NCBI GenBank assembly: GCA_945861255.1
Contig: CAMAUG010000017.1
Span: 1-22,909, forward strand
Direction of reading: 5' to 3'
Origin: Candidatus Sulfopaludibacter sp. SbA3
Lineage (GTDB): Bacteria > Acidobacteriota > Terriglobia > Bryobacterales > Bryobacteraceae
Length of the DNA stretch: 22,909 nucleotides
A program made the translations under genes and the position numbers. Below are positions 8,054 through 15,067 of this stretch, in pieces. Position 1 is the stretch's first letter; every line of letters begins with the position of its first letter. The notes under the pieces were generated by a model that was not told the DNA's origin, ran no database searches, and was given only the letters and a program-made list of their open reading frames with translations.

Positions 8054-9955
8054 GTGCCCCATAAACTAACGAACCTCCTTGCCTCCGTCCCCAGTGATAT
8101 AGAAATCGCCCAGGCGGCGACACCGATTCCCATTGACAAGATCGCCGAGGAAGTGGGCATTCTTCCGGAGGAGTTGGAACTCTACGGCAAGAACAAAGCC
8201 AAAGTGCACCTGTCCATTCGAGAGAGGCTCAAGGACGTCCGCAACGGCAAGTACGTCGTCGTGACCGCGATCACGCCCACTCCTTTGGGTGAAGGTAAGA
8301 CGACCACTACCGTCGGGCTTAGCCAGGGCCTGGGGGCGCACCTGGGCAAGAGGGTCTTCACCTGCGTTCGCCAGCCCAGCCAAGGCCCGACGTTCGGCAT
8401 CAAAGGCGGCGCTGCCGGCGGCGGCTACAGCCAGATCATCCCGATGGAAGAGTTCAACCTGCATCTGACGGGCGACATCCACGCGATCACGGCCGCCAAT
8501 AATCTTTTGGCAGCCGCGATTGATAGCCGCTACTTTCACGAGCAACAAACTCCGGATGACGCCGTACTGTTCGATCGGCTTTGCCCGGTTCGCAAGGACG
8601 GAAGCCGGCGCTTTTCCCCGGTGATGTTGCGCAGGGTGAAGAAGCTGGGAATCGATAAGACGGACCCAGGTGAGCTGACGCCGGAGGAGAAGAGCCGGTT
8701 CGCGCGCCTGGACATTGATCCGGATAGCATTACGTGGCGGCGCGTGGTGGACACGAATGACCGCATGCTGCGCCAGATCACCGTCGGGCAGGGTCCGGAA
8801 GAGGGCGGGATCACACGCGTCACCGGCTTCGACATGGCCGTGGCCAGTGAGCTGATGGCCATCCTGGCGTTGACCACCGATCTGGCCGATATGCGGGAAC
8901 GGCTGGGCCGCGTGGTGATCGGCAGCAACCGCGCCGGTGTGCCCGTTACGGCCGACGACCTGGGAGTCAGTGGAGCACTGACCGTCCTGATGAAGGACAC
9001 GATCATGCCCAATTTGATGCAAACCCTCGAGGGCACGCCGGCCTTCGTTCACGCCGGTCCGTTCGCCAATATCGCGCACGGCAATTCATCCATTGTGGCG
9101 GATCAGATCGCGCTTAAACTGGTGGGACCCGATGGGTACGTGCTGACCGAGGCGGGATTCGGCGCGGACATGGGCCTGGAGAAGTTCTGCAACATCAAGT
9201 GCCGCACCAGCGGCTTGGCGCCCGATTGCGTGGTCCTGGTGGCCACGATCCGGGCCCTGAAAATGCACGGCGGCGGCCCCAAGGTGGTGGCCGGGAAACC
9301 CTTGGCCCACGCCTATACGCAGGAAAACCTGGAGCTGCTGGAGAAGGGTTGCAGCAACCTCCTCCGCCTGATTGGAAACGTCCGCGCCTTCGGCATCCCG
9401 GTGGTGGTGGCGATCAATCGCTTCAAGGACGACACCAACGCCGAGATTGAGCTGGTGCAGGGTCTGTCCATCGCGGCCGGCGCCGAAGACGCCGTGATGA
9501 GCAACCATTGGGCGGAAGGTGGAGCGGGCGCGGTGAACTTGGCCACGGCGGTGGTCGCGGCCTGCGAGAAGCCCGGCAAGTTCCGCTTCCTCTATCCGCT
9601 CGAAATGAGCATCAAAGACAAAATCGAAACCATCGTGCGCGAAATGTACGGCGGCTCCGGCGTCGAGTATTCTCCGGAAGCTGAGAAGAGGATCGAATTG
9701 TACACGCGCCAGGGCTTTGACAAGTTACCCATTTGCATGGCGAAAACGCATTTGAGCCTGAGCCATGATCCCAACCTGAAGGGCGCGCCCAGCGGATTCA
9801 TCGTGCCGGTACGCGATATCCGCGCCAGCGTCGGCGCCGGATTCCTCTACCCGCTGCTGGGAACCATGAGCACGATGCCGGGTCTGTCCACGCGCCCGGG
9901 CTATTACGATATCGATCTGGACACCGCCACCGGCCGGGTCATCGGACTGTCCTGA
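8054..9955 (+). CDS. fhs: Formate-tetrahydrofolate ligase (10-formyl-THF synthetase)
   Basis: Catalyses ATP + formate + THF to 10-formyl-THF + ADP + phosphate in the cytoplasm. 633 residues from a GTG start. Family motifs are VPSDIEIAQA near the N-terminus, the P-loop region TPTPLGEGKTTTT (about 74-86), FGIKGGAAGGGYSQ, TGDIHAITAANN, FANIAHGNSS, VTKP-type C-terminal motifs and MAKTHLSLSHDPN. It carries a ~70-residue insertion (about 160-229) that typical ~560-residue bacterial enzymes lack and that is found in the synthetase domain of eukaryotic C1-THF synthase, whose sequence it resembles closely over its length. The GTG at 8054 was chosen because the upstream ATG (7928) lies inside the DUF1080 gene, while this start leaves a normal N-terminus before VPSDIEIA. 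In this cluster it probably traps formate released by the CoA-transferase. Confidence 0.95.
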   Translation: MPHKLTNLLASVPSDIEIAQAATPIPIDKIAEEVGILPEELELYGKNKAKVHLSIRERLKDVRNGKYVVVTAITPTPLGEGKTTTTVGLSQGLGAHLGKRVFTCVRQPSQGPTFGIKGGAAGGGYSQIIPMEEFNLHLTGDIHAITAANNLLAAAIDSRYFHEQQTPDDAVLFDRLCPVRKDGSRRFSPVMLRRVKKLGIDKTDPGELTPEEKSRFARLDIDPDSITWRRVVDTNDRMLRQITVGQGPEEGGITRVTGFDMAVASELMAILALTTDLADMRERLGRVVIGSNRAGVPVTADDLGVSGALTVLMKDTIMPNLMQTLEGTPAFVHAGPFANIAHGNSSIVADQIALKLVGPDGYVLTEAGFGADMGLEKFCNIKCRTSGLAPDCVVLVATIRALKMHGGGPKVVAGKPLAHAYTQENLELLEKGCSNLLRLIGNVRAFGIPVVVAINRFKDDTNAEIELVQGLSIAAGAEDAVMSNHWAEGGAGAVNLATAVVAACEKPGKFRFLYPLEMSIKDKIETIVREMYGGSGVEYSPEAEKRIELYTRQGFDKLPICMAKTHLSLSHDPNLKGAPSGFIVPVRDIRASVGAGFLYPLLGTMSTMPGLSTRPGYYDIDLDTATGRVIGLS

Positions 9956-9996
9956 ATTACCGGTAGCGGCATCGTCGCCGGAGCGCGACGCCATCG

Positions 9997-10028
9997 TATA
10001 GAATGGTTAATTCAGCAGTCTGAGACTG
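9997..10028 (+). promoter_or_regulatory. Candidate -10 box and palindrome before the ThDP enzyme gene
   Basis: TATAGAAT at 9997-10004 could be a -10 element, though no good -35 is visible. About 12 bases further on is a perfect palindrome, CAGTCT-G-AGACTG (10016-10028), just before the AGGAG ribosome binding site at 10036-10040. The placement suits an operator or a small leader hairpin for an internal promoter of the C1 cluster. No regulator gene is adjacent. Confidence 0.3.
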
Positions 10029-10046
10029 TCCACACAGGAGACTTAT

Positions 10047-11759
10047 ATGGCAACCGCCGCTGACACCGCTGTCGATCCCAAAGCCGCCGCGACCCCTGAA
10101 ATGATTTCAAGCGGCCAGATTGTCGCCAAGATGCTGAAGCAGGAAGGCATCAAGCACATCTTCACCATTTCGGGCGGCCACATTGTCGATATCTATAACG
10201 GATGTATCGATGAGGGCATAGAGATTATCGATGTGCGCCACGAACAGGTAGCCGCGCACGCAGCCGACGCCTACGCGCGCATTACCGGACTGGGCTGCGC
10301 GGTGGTCACGGCCGGCCCGGGCACCACCGACGCGGTGACCGGAATGGCGAACGCGTTCCGCGCGGAAAGCCCCATGCTGCTGATCGGCGGCAATTCGGCG
10401 CTGAAACAATACCGCATGGGCGGGCTGCAGGAATTGCGTCACACCGAAATGATGATGCCCATCAGCAAGTTCGCGTCGCTGGTGATGACCACGGACCGTG
10501 TGGCGGAAATGATGGGCATCGCGTTTCGCGAAATGTACAACGGCGCGCCGGGGCCCGGGTTCCTCGAAATCCCGCACGACATCATGGACGGCAAAGTGGA
10601 AGCCGCCAAGGTGCGCTATCCGAAGAACTACCGTGTACGCGGCGCCGACGGTGGGCCGGCGGAGTTCGTGGGCGATCCCAACATCGTGCAGCAAGTGGCC
10701 GACTTGCTGGCCAATGCGGAGCGCCCCGTGGCGCTGTTCGGTACCCAGGCACGCACGTGCCGCGCGCATGACGCCATAGACCGTTTCGCTCGGCATTTCA
10801 ATATGCCGATCTACGTCAATGGCTCGGCCAGGGGCACGCTGCCGCGCAACCATTCCCACGGGTTCATGCCGTCCCGCAAAGCCGCGTTCGATAACGCCGA
10901 CGTCATCCTGCTAGCCGGCACGCCGCTCGATTTCCGCATGGGCTACGGCCGGCGCCTGAATCCAAACGCCAAGATCGTGATCATGGACATGGATTACAAG
11001 AACGTAGGTAACAACCGCGACTTCGACTTCGGGTTGGTGGGGAATCTGCGCACCATCGTGAACGCCATGTGCGAGGCTTCTCCGGGCGACAAGACCGGAA
11101 AGCACGATGCGTTCCTCCAGATGCTGCGCGAGGACGAACTAAAGAGCCAGAACAAGAACGATAAGATCATCGCCGCCAATGAGGTGCCCATCCACCCCGT
11201 GCGCCTGTGCCACGAGATCAACGAGTTTCTGCTGGAAGACACGGTTTACATCGGCGACGGCGGCGACATCGTCACGTTCTCGGGTTCCGTCGTCCGGCCG
11301 CACAAACCCGGTGGCTGGATGGACCCGGGCCCGCTCGGCACATTGGGCGTCGGTACGGGCTTTGCCATGGCCTCCAAGCTCGCCCAGCCGCATCGCGATG
11401 TCGTGACGCTTTTCGGCGATTGCTCGTTCACGCTGACCGGCTTCGATTTCATCACCATGGTGCATCGGAAGCTGCCGTTTGTGGGCGTGATCGGCAACAA
11501 CTCGTCGTGGAACCAGATTCGATTTGGCCAGGAGCGCAAGTACCCCGGCCGCGGCGATATCGGCAACGTGGTGGGCGACGTACGCTTCGACCGGCTGGCG
11601 GAAGCCATGGGCGGCTTCGGCATCCGCGTGACCAAGCCCGAGGACATCCGGCCCGCGCTTGAAAAAGCCCGCGATTCCGGCAAGCCGGCGCTGGTGGACG
11701 TGGTCATCAACCGCGACGTCTATTCGTCGGGGACGTCGAACCAGACCATGTATAAGTAG
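10047..11759 (+). CDS. ThDP-dependent oxalyl-CoA decarboxylase / 2-hydroxyacyl-CoA lyase-type enzyme
   Basis: 570 residues with the three-domain build of the thiamine diphosphate decarboxylase superfamily. The N-terminal PYR domain has the cofactor-activating Glu66 in RHEQVAAHAADAYAR. A central nucleotide-fold domain spans about 210-340. The C-terminal PP domain has GDCSFTLTG (457-465) to GNN (483-485), the Mg/ThDP-binding motif. The neighbouring formyl-CoA:oxalate CoA-transferase-type gene argues for a CoA-thioester substrate giving formyl-CoA, either oxalyl-CoA (plus CO2) or a 2-hydroxyacyl-CoA (plus an aldehyde). The sequence differs clearly from classical oxalyl-CoA decarboxylase: after the NN pair it reads SSWNQIRFG where that enzyme has GGIY with an active-site Tyr. 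Acetolactate-synthase-like or benzaldehyde-lyase-like activity is possible. RBS AGGAG lies 6 bases before the ATG. Confidence 0.85.
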   Translation: MATAADTAVDPKAAATPEMISSGQIVAKMLKQEGIKHIFTISGGHIVDIYNGCIDEGIEIIDVRHEQVAAHAADAYARITGLGCAVVTAGPGTTDAVTGMANAFRAESPMLLIGGNSALKQYRMGGLQELRHTEMMMPISKFASLVMTTDRVAEMMGIAFREMYNGAPGPGFLEIPHDIMDGKVEAAKVRYPKNYRVRGADGGPAEFVGDPNIVQQVADLLANAERPVALFGTQARTCRAHDAIDRFARHFNMPIYVNGSARGTLPRNHSHGFMPSRKAAFDNADVILLAGTPLDFRMGYGRRLNPNAKIVIMDMDYKNVGNNRDFDFGLVGNLRTIVNAMCEASPGDKTGKHDAFLQMLREDELKSQNKNDKIIAANEVPIHPVRLCHEINEFLLEDTVYIGDGGDIVTFSGSVVRPHKPGGWMDPGPLGTLGVGTGFAMASKLAQPHRDVVTLFGDCSFTLTGFDFITMVHRKLPFVGVIGNNSSWNQIRFGQERKYPGRGDIGNVVGDVRFDRLAEAMGGFGIRVTKPEDIRPALEKARDSGKPALVDVVINRDVYSSGTSNQTMYK

Positions 11760-11826
11760 TCCGGGTACAAGCATAGTCCGCCGCATCGTTGTCGCGGGCG
11801 CCCGATCGATCAAGGAGACAGACTAG

Positions 11827-13092
11827 ATGGAAGCACTGAAGGGAATCCGCATCCTCGACATGACGCACGTGCAGGCGGGGCCAACCTGCTCGCAATTGCT
11901 CGCCTGGCTGGGAGCGGATGTGATCAAATTCGAATCGCCGGCCGGCGACGCCACGCGCGGCCAACTGCGCGACGTGCCGAATGCGGATAGTTTGTATTTC
12001 ACCATGTTGAACTGCAACAAGCGTTCGATCACGGTCAACATGAAGTCGCCCGACGGCCAAAAGGTGTTCGTCGAACTGCTGATGAAGTGCGATCTGGTTA
12101 TGGAAAACTTCGGCCCGGGCGTGCTGGACCGTCTGGGGTTCCCGTGGGAGAAAATCCACGAAATCAATCCCCGTATCGTGATGGGCTCCATCAAGGGCTT
12201 CGGCTCTTCCGGTCCGTATGCCGATTTCAAGGCGTATGAAAACGTCGCGCAGGCGATGGGCGGCGCCATGAGCACAACCGGGGTACCGGAAGGCCCGCCT
12301 TTTGTCACCGGCGCCCAGATCGGCGATTCGGGTACGGGTTTGCATCTGGCCATCGGACTACTTGCCGCTTTGCGCCAGCGCGACCGCACCGGTGAAGGGC
12401 AGTACGTGGAAGTGGCCATGATGGACGGCGTGATGAACCTGTGCCGCGTCAAATGGCGGGATCACCAGCGCCTTACGCGTCAGACGCTTTCCGAGTATTC
12501 GGTACCTACCGAAGGTCTAACTTTCACTCCGCGCGCGGGTAACGATTCCGGCGGCGGCCAGCTCGGCAACGCAGTGAAGTGCAAGCCCGGCGGCCCCAAC
12601 GACTATTTGTACGTGGTGGTTCAGGAGGCCGTGTGGGATGGGCTCGCGAAACGCATCGGTCCGGGTCTGGGACACCCGGAGCTGGCCACGGATCCGCGCT
12701 TTGCCAAGATAGCCGACCGCCGCAAGAATCAGCAAGAGATCTGGCGGATGCTCGATCAGTTCGGCTCGAATTACACCAAGCGGGAGCTCATGGCGATTCT
12801 GAACGAGCTGGACGTGCCGTGCGGCCCGATCATGTCCACCGAGGATCTGGCCAACGACGAGCATGTTCGCGGGCGCGAGATGTACGTGGAGCTCGATCAT
12901 CCTCAACGCGGCAAGTGGTACAACATCGGCATGCCGATCAAGCTTTCCGCGTCGCCCGCCAAGATCGAGCGGTCGCCGACGTTGGGCGAGCATACTGAGG
13001 AGATTCTGAAGGAAGTGCTCGGTTGGAGTGATGCCGACATCGCGGCCAAGAAGCAGGCCGGTGCGTTTTCGCTGCCGCCCAAGGCGAAGTAA
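11827..13092 (+). CDS. frc: Class III CoA-transferase, formyl-CoA:oxalate CoA-transferase type
   Basis: 421 residues, CaiB/BaiF family. Formyl-CoA transferase moves CoA from formyl-CoA to oxalate, giving oxalyl-CoA and formate. It matches the Oxalobacter enzyme closely at the N-terminus (LDMTHVQAGPTCSQ, then NADSLYFTMLNCNKRSI) and at YENVAQAMGGAMSTTG. The expected catalytic Asp is Asp167 in GAQIGDSGTGLHL, and the flexible glycine loop of the formyl-CoA enzymes is SGGGQ at 241-245. These two features favour a formyl-CoA-using member over the general family, but the acid acceptor could be oxalate or another 2-oxo or 2-hydroxy acid. AAGGAG is 9 bases before the ATG. The gene is 67 bases after the ThDP enzyme and 12 bases before the formyltransferase, consistent with one transcript. 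Confidence 0.9.
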   Translation: MEALKGIRILDMTHVQAGPTCSQLLAWLGADVIKFESPAGDATRGQLRDVPNADSLYFTMLNCNKRSITVNMKSPDGQKVFVELLMKCDLVMENFGPGVLDRLGFPWEKIHEINPRIVMGSIKGFGSSGPYADFKAYENVAQAMGGAMSTTGVPEGPPFVTGAQIGDSGTGLHLAIGLLAALRQRDRTGEGQYVEVAMMDGVMNLCRVKWRDHQRLTRQTLSEYSVPTEGLTFTPRAGNDSGGGQLGNAVKCKPGGPNDYLYVVVQEAVWDGLAKRIGPGLGHPELATDPRFAKIADRRKNQQEIWRMLDQFGSNYTKRELMAILNELDVPCGPIMSTEDLANDEHVRGREMYVELDHPQRGKWYNIGMPIKLSASPAKIERSPTLGEHTEEILKEVLGWSDADIAAKKQAGAFSLPPKAK

Positions 13093-13104
13093 CCCTAGGC
13101 TGCT

Positions 13105-14037
13105 ATGAGAATCTCAATCATCGGCCAGCAAGACTTTGGCAAAGCGGTGCTGGACGCGTTTCTTGCCCGCGGCGACGAAATCGCGGCCGTGTTCTGCGCA
13201 CCCGAAAAAGAAGGCGCGCGTCCGGATGCTTTGCGGGCGGCGGCTGAGGAAAAGGGTCTGCGGGTCTATCAATTCAAATCGCTGCGGGATCCGGAAGCAG
13301 CGCGAGCGATGCAGGAATCCGGCGCCGATCTCGGCATCATGGCTTTCGTGTTGCAGTTCGCGCCTCAGGAATTCGTCTCGATTCCGAAGCATGGCACCAT
13401 CCAATATCATCCGTCACTGCTGCCCAAATACCGCGGCCCGAGTTCGATCAACTGGCCGATCATCAAGGGCGAAACGGAAACCGGGCTGACCATCTTCCGT
13501 CCCTCTGACGGTCTGGACGAAGGCGCCGTCATTTTGCAAAAGAAGACTCCCATCGGTCCCGACGATACGCTGGGTACGGTCTACTTCGAGCGTCTGTTTC
13601 CGATGGGCGTCCAGGCGATGCTCGACGCCGCGGACCTGGTGCTGGCCGGCCAACACACGGAGACTCCGCAGGATGAATCGCAGGCGAGTTACGAGGGTTG
13701 GTGCCGTTCGGCGGAGGCTAGAATCGACTGGGCCAAGCCCATCGATCACGTCTATAACCTGATTCGTGGATGCAATCCGGCGCCGGGCGCGTGGACCACG
13801 CTGAATGGCAAAAAGTTACAGATCTTCGACGCCCGCAAGACCGTCTTCCGGCGTTTCGCCGACGTGCCCGGCAAGATCGGTGAAGTTGTAGACGTTTCCC
13901 CGCAGAGTTTCAAAGTTACCGCGCAGGGCGGCCTGATCGAAGTACTGAAGGCCAAGCTCGAGGATGGCAAGAAGGTCAGCGGTGGTGAGCTCGCTCAGGC
14001 TGGCGGTGCCGGGCCAGGCAGCATGTTGGGCAGTTGA
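13105..14037 (+). CDS. Stand-alone formyltransferase like the N-terminal (hydrolase) domain of 10-formyl-THF dehydrogenase
   Basis: 310 residues, with an N-terminal formyltransferase fold (MRISIIGQQDFG) and an Fmt-like C-terminal domain. It resembles Met-tRNA formyltransferase, but is much closer in wording to the first ~310 residues of animal ALDH1L1: KHGTIQYHPSLLPKYRG, SSINWPIIKGE, DGLDEGAVILQK, PDDTLGTVYFERLFP and NLIRGCNPAPGAWT all have counterparts there. His102 and Asp138 fit the catalytic His/Asp pair. Gln100 sits where Fmt has Asn and ALDH1L1 has Ile. In ALDH1L1 this domain passes the formyl group to a phosphopantetheine arm, so with formyl-CoA-handling neighbours it may move formyl between THF and CoA, or act as a 10-formyl-THF hydrolase. 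The Gly-rich tail looks disordered. It begins 12 bases after the CoA-transferase. Confidence 0.85.
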   Translation: MRISIIGQQDFGKAVLDAFLARGDEIAAVFCAPEKEGARPDALRAAAEEKGLRVYQFKSLRDPEAARAMQESGADLGIMAFVLQFAPQEFVSIPKHGTIQYHPSLLPKYRGPSSINWPIIKGETETGLTIFRPSDGLDEGAVILQKKTPIGPDDTLGTVYFERLFPMGVQAMLDAADLVLAGQHTETPQDESQASYEGWCRSAEARIDWAKPIDHVYNLIRGCNPAPGAWTTLNGKKLQIFDARKTVFRRFADVPGKIGEVVDVSPQSFKVTAQGGLIEVLKAKLEDGKKVSGGELAQAGGAGPGSMLGS

Positions 14038-14121
14038 ATTGGATTGGACTACAGCCGGCAACCCATCGCGCCAACCCCAGCCCCGAAGGGTTCCATCGGG
14101 TCCCGCCGGGCCTCCCGCGGC

Positions 14122-14148
14122 ATATTCTTGGCGCACTATATTCTTGGC
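14122..14148 (+). repeat. Two-copy direct repeat ATATTCTTGGC (16-base period)
   Basis: ATATTCTTGGC occurs at 14122-14132 and 14138-14148, each followed by a similar CAC-containing spacer. It lies in the 219-base gap between the convergent formyltransferase and pgsA genes, where I see no gene and no clear poly-T terminator. Its role is unknown. Confidence 0.5.
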
Positions 14149-14256
14149 TCACCATCTTTTGCGGAGTTAGATGCCCCGCCTTGACGCGAGGTCCGCGCGC
14201 AACGGCCCCGCATCGCGGCGCTTACGTGGTGAGCCCTTCGCTGACTGCGCGCGAGA

Positions 14257-14910
14257 TTAAACGCCCGTGCCGACCTTCGCGGACTCGGCCATGGCGGCGC
14301 GCTTGCGCTTGCGCTGCTGGCGCTGCAGGGCTAGCAACTCGCGGCGGCGCCGCAGCTTCACGTGGCTATCCACCACGCGCCAGAACTTGCGAAAATAACC
14401 GGCGGCGGAGGCTAGCGCGAACAGAACCACCACCCACATCGCAAATCCCGCGGCAGGTTTCAGCTCAGGCCAGCGGATGCCCGCGATCACCAAAGCGATG
14501 GCCACCACTTGCGCCACCATTTTAGTTTTGCCCAGTTCGCTGGCTTCAATGGTATAGCCTGCCGACGCTGCAATAGAGCGTAGGCCGGAAACCGCAAACT
14601 CCCGTCCGATGATCGCAATCACCATCCACGCCTGTACCTGGCGGATGTCCACCAGCGAAATGAGCGCCGCGGAAATTAGAAGCTTGTCGGCGATAGGATC
14701 AAGCAGCGTGCCGACGGTGGTGACCTGGCCCCAGCGCCGGGCCAGATAGCCGTCCAGCAAGTCCGTGGCGGCGGCGGTCAGGAAGATGGCCAACGCGAAG
14801 GTTTCGCGCGACACGACGAACTGCGCCCACGGCGCCTCGCTGAGCAGTGCGGCCACCAGCAGAGGCACGAAGAAAATCCGCAGAAGAGTGAGGAGATTCG
14901 GCCCGTTCAT
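14257..14910 (-). CDS. pgsA: CDP-diacylglycerol-glycerol-3-phosphate 3-phosphatidyltransferase
   Basis: Integral membrane enzyme that joins CDP-diacylglycerol and glycerol-3-phosphate to make phosphatidylglycerol phosphate, the first step towards phosphatidylglycerol and cardiolipin. 217 residues, starting MNGPNLLTLLRIFFVPLL as is typical. The CDP-alcohol phosphatidyltransferase motif D-x2-DG-x2-AR-x8-G-x3-D-x3-D is complete: Asp50, Asp53, Gly54, Ala57, Arg58, Gly67, Asp71 and Asp75. Several hydrophobic segments (about 8-24, 38-50, 75-90, 128-145, 153-170) follow the family's topology. The C-terminus is strongly basic (RRRRELLALQRQQRKRKR), a somewhat long cytoplasmic tail. It is divergent from the cyclase gene at 15068 and converges on the C1 cluster; there is no functional link with either. 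Confidence 0.93.
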   Translation of the reverse strand: MNGPNLLTLLRIFFVPLLVAALLSEAPWAQFVVSRETFALAIFLTAAATDLLDGYLARRWGQVTTVGTLLDPIADKLLISAALISLVDIRQVQAWMVIAIIGREFAVSGLRSIAASAGYTIEASELGKTKMVAQVVAIALVIAGIRWPELKPAAGFAMWVVVLFALASAAGYFRKFWRVVDSHVKLRRRRELLALQRQQRKRKRAAMAESAKVGTGV

Positions 14911-15008
14911 CCCGTGTAATCATCATAGCCCACGGGCTGCGCCGAAGATGAAGCTGGCGCTCCTGTCCGGCGATTCGCGGGCGCGGCACATTTTGAAGCG
15001 TTCGGGTT

Positions 15009-15038
15009 TTGACAGTGCTCGGGGCATGGGAGTAGACT
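15009..15038 (+). promoter_or_regulatory. Candidate promoter TTGACA-N18-TAGACT of the cyclase gene
   Basis: A perfect -35 TTGACA (15009-15014) and TAGACT (15033-15038) with an 18-base spacer. The predicted start near 15045 leaves a ~23-base leader containing the GGGGAGG ribosome binding site. Confidence 0.55.
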
Positions 15039-15054
15039 GGCAGAGAAAACAATC

Positions 15055-15061
15055 GGGGAGG
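15055..15061 (+). promoter_or_regulatory. Ribosome binding site GGGGAGG selecting the cyclase start
   Basis: It lies 6 bases before ATG 15068 and 3 before ATG 15065. The spacing favours 15068 and excludes the far longer frame that opens at 14765, inside the pgsA region. Confidence 0.7.
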
Positions 15062-15067
15062 TTCATG

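Noticed and set aside
13105..14037. Calling this simply methionyl-tRNA formyltransferase (fmt)
   Set aside because: The catalytic segment reads QYHPSLLP rather than the NVHASLLP type of Fmt, and many further motifs follow the ALDH1L1 N-terminal domain. The gene is also not beside def or other fmt neighbours.
14765..15067. Long N-terminal extension of the cyclase protein
   Set aside because: The extension overlaps pgsA on the other strand, has no ribosome binding site, and would bury the signal peptide. GGGGAGG sits just before 15068.
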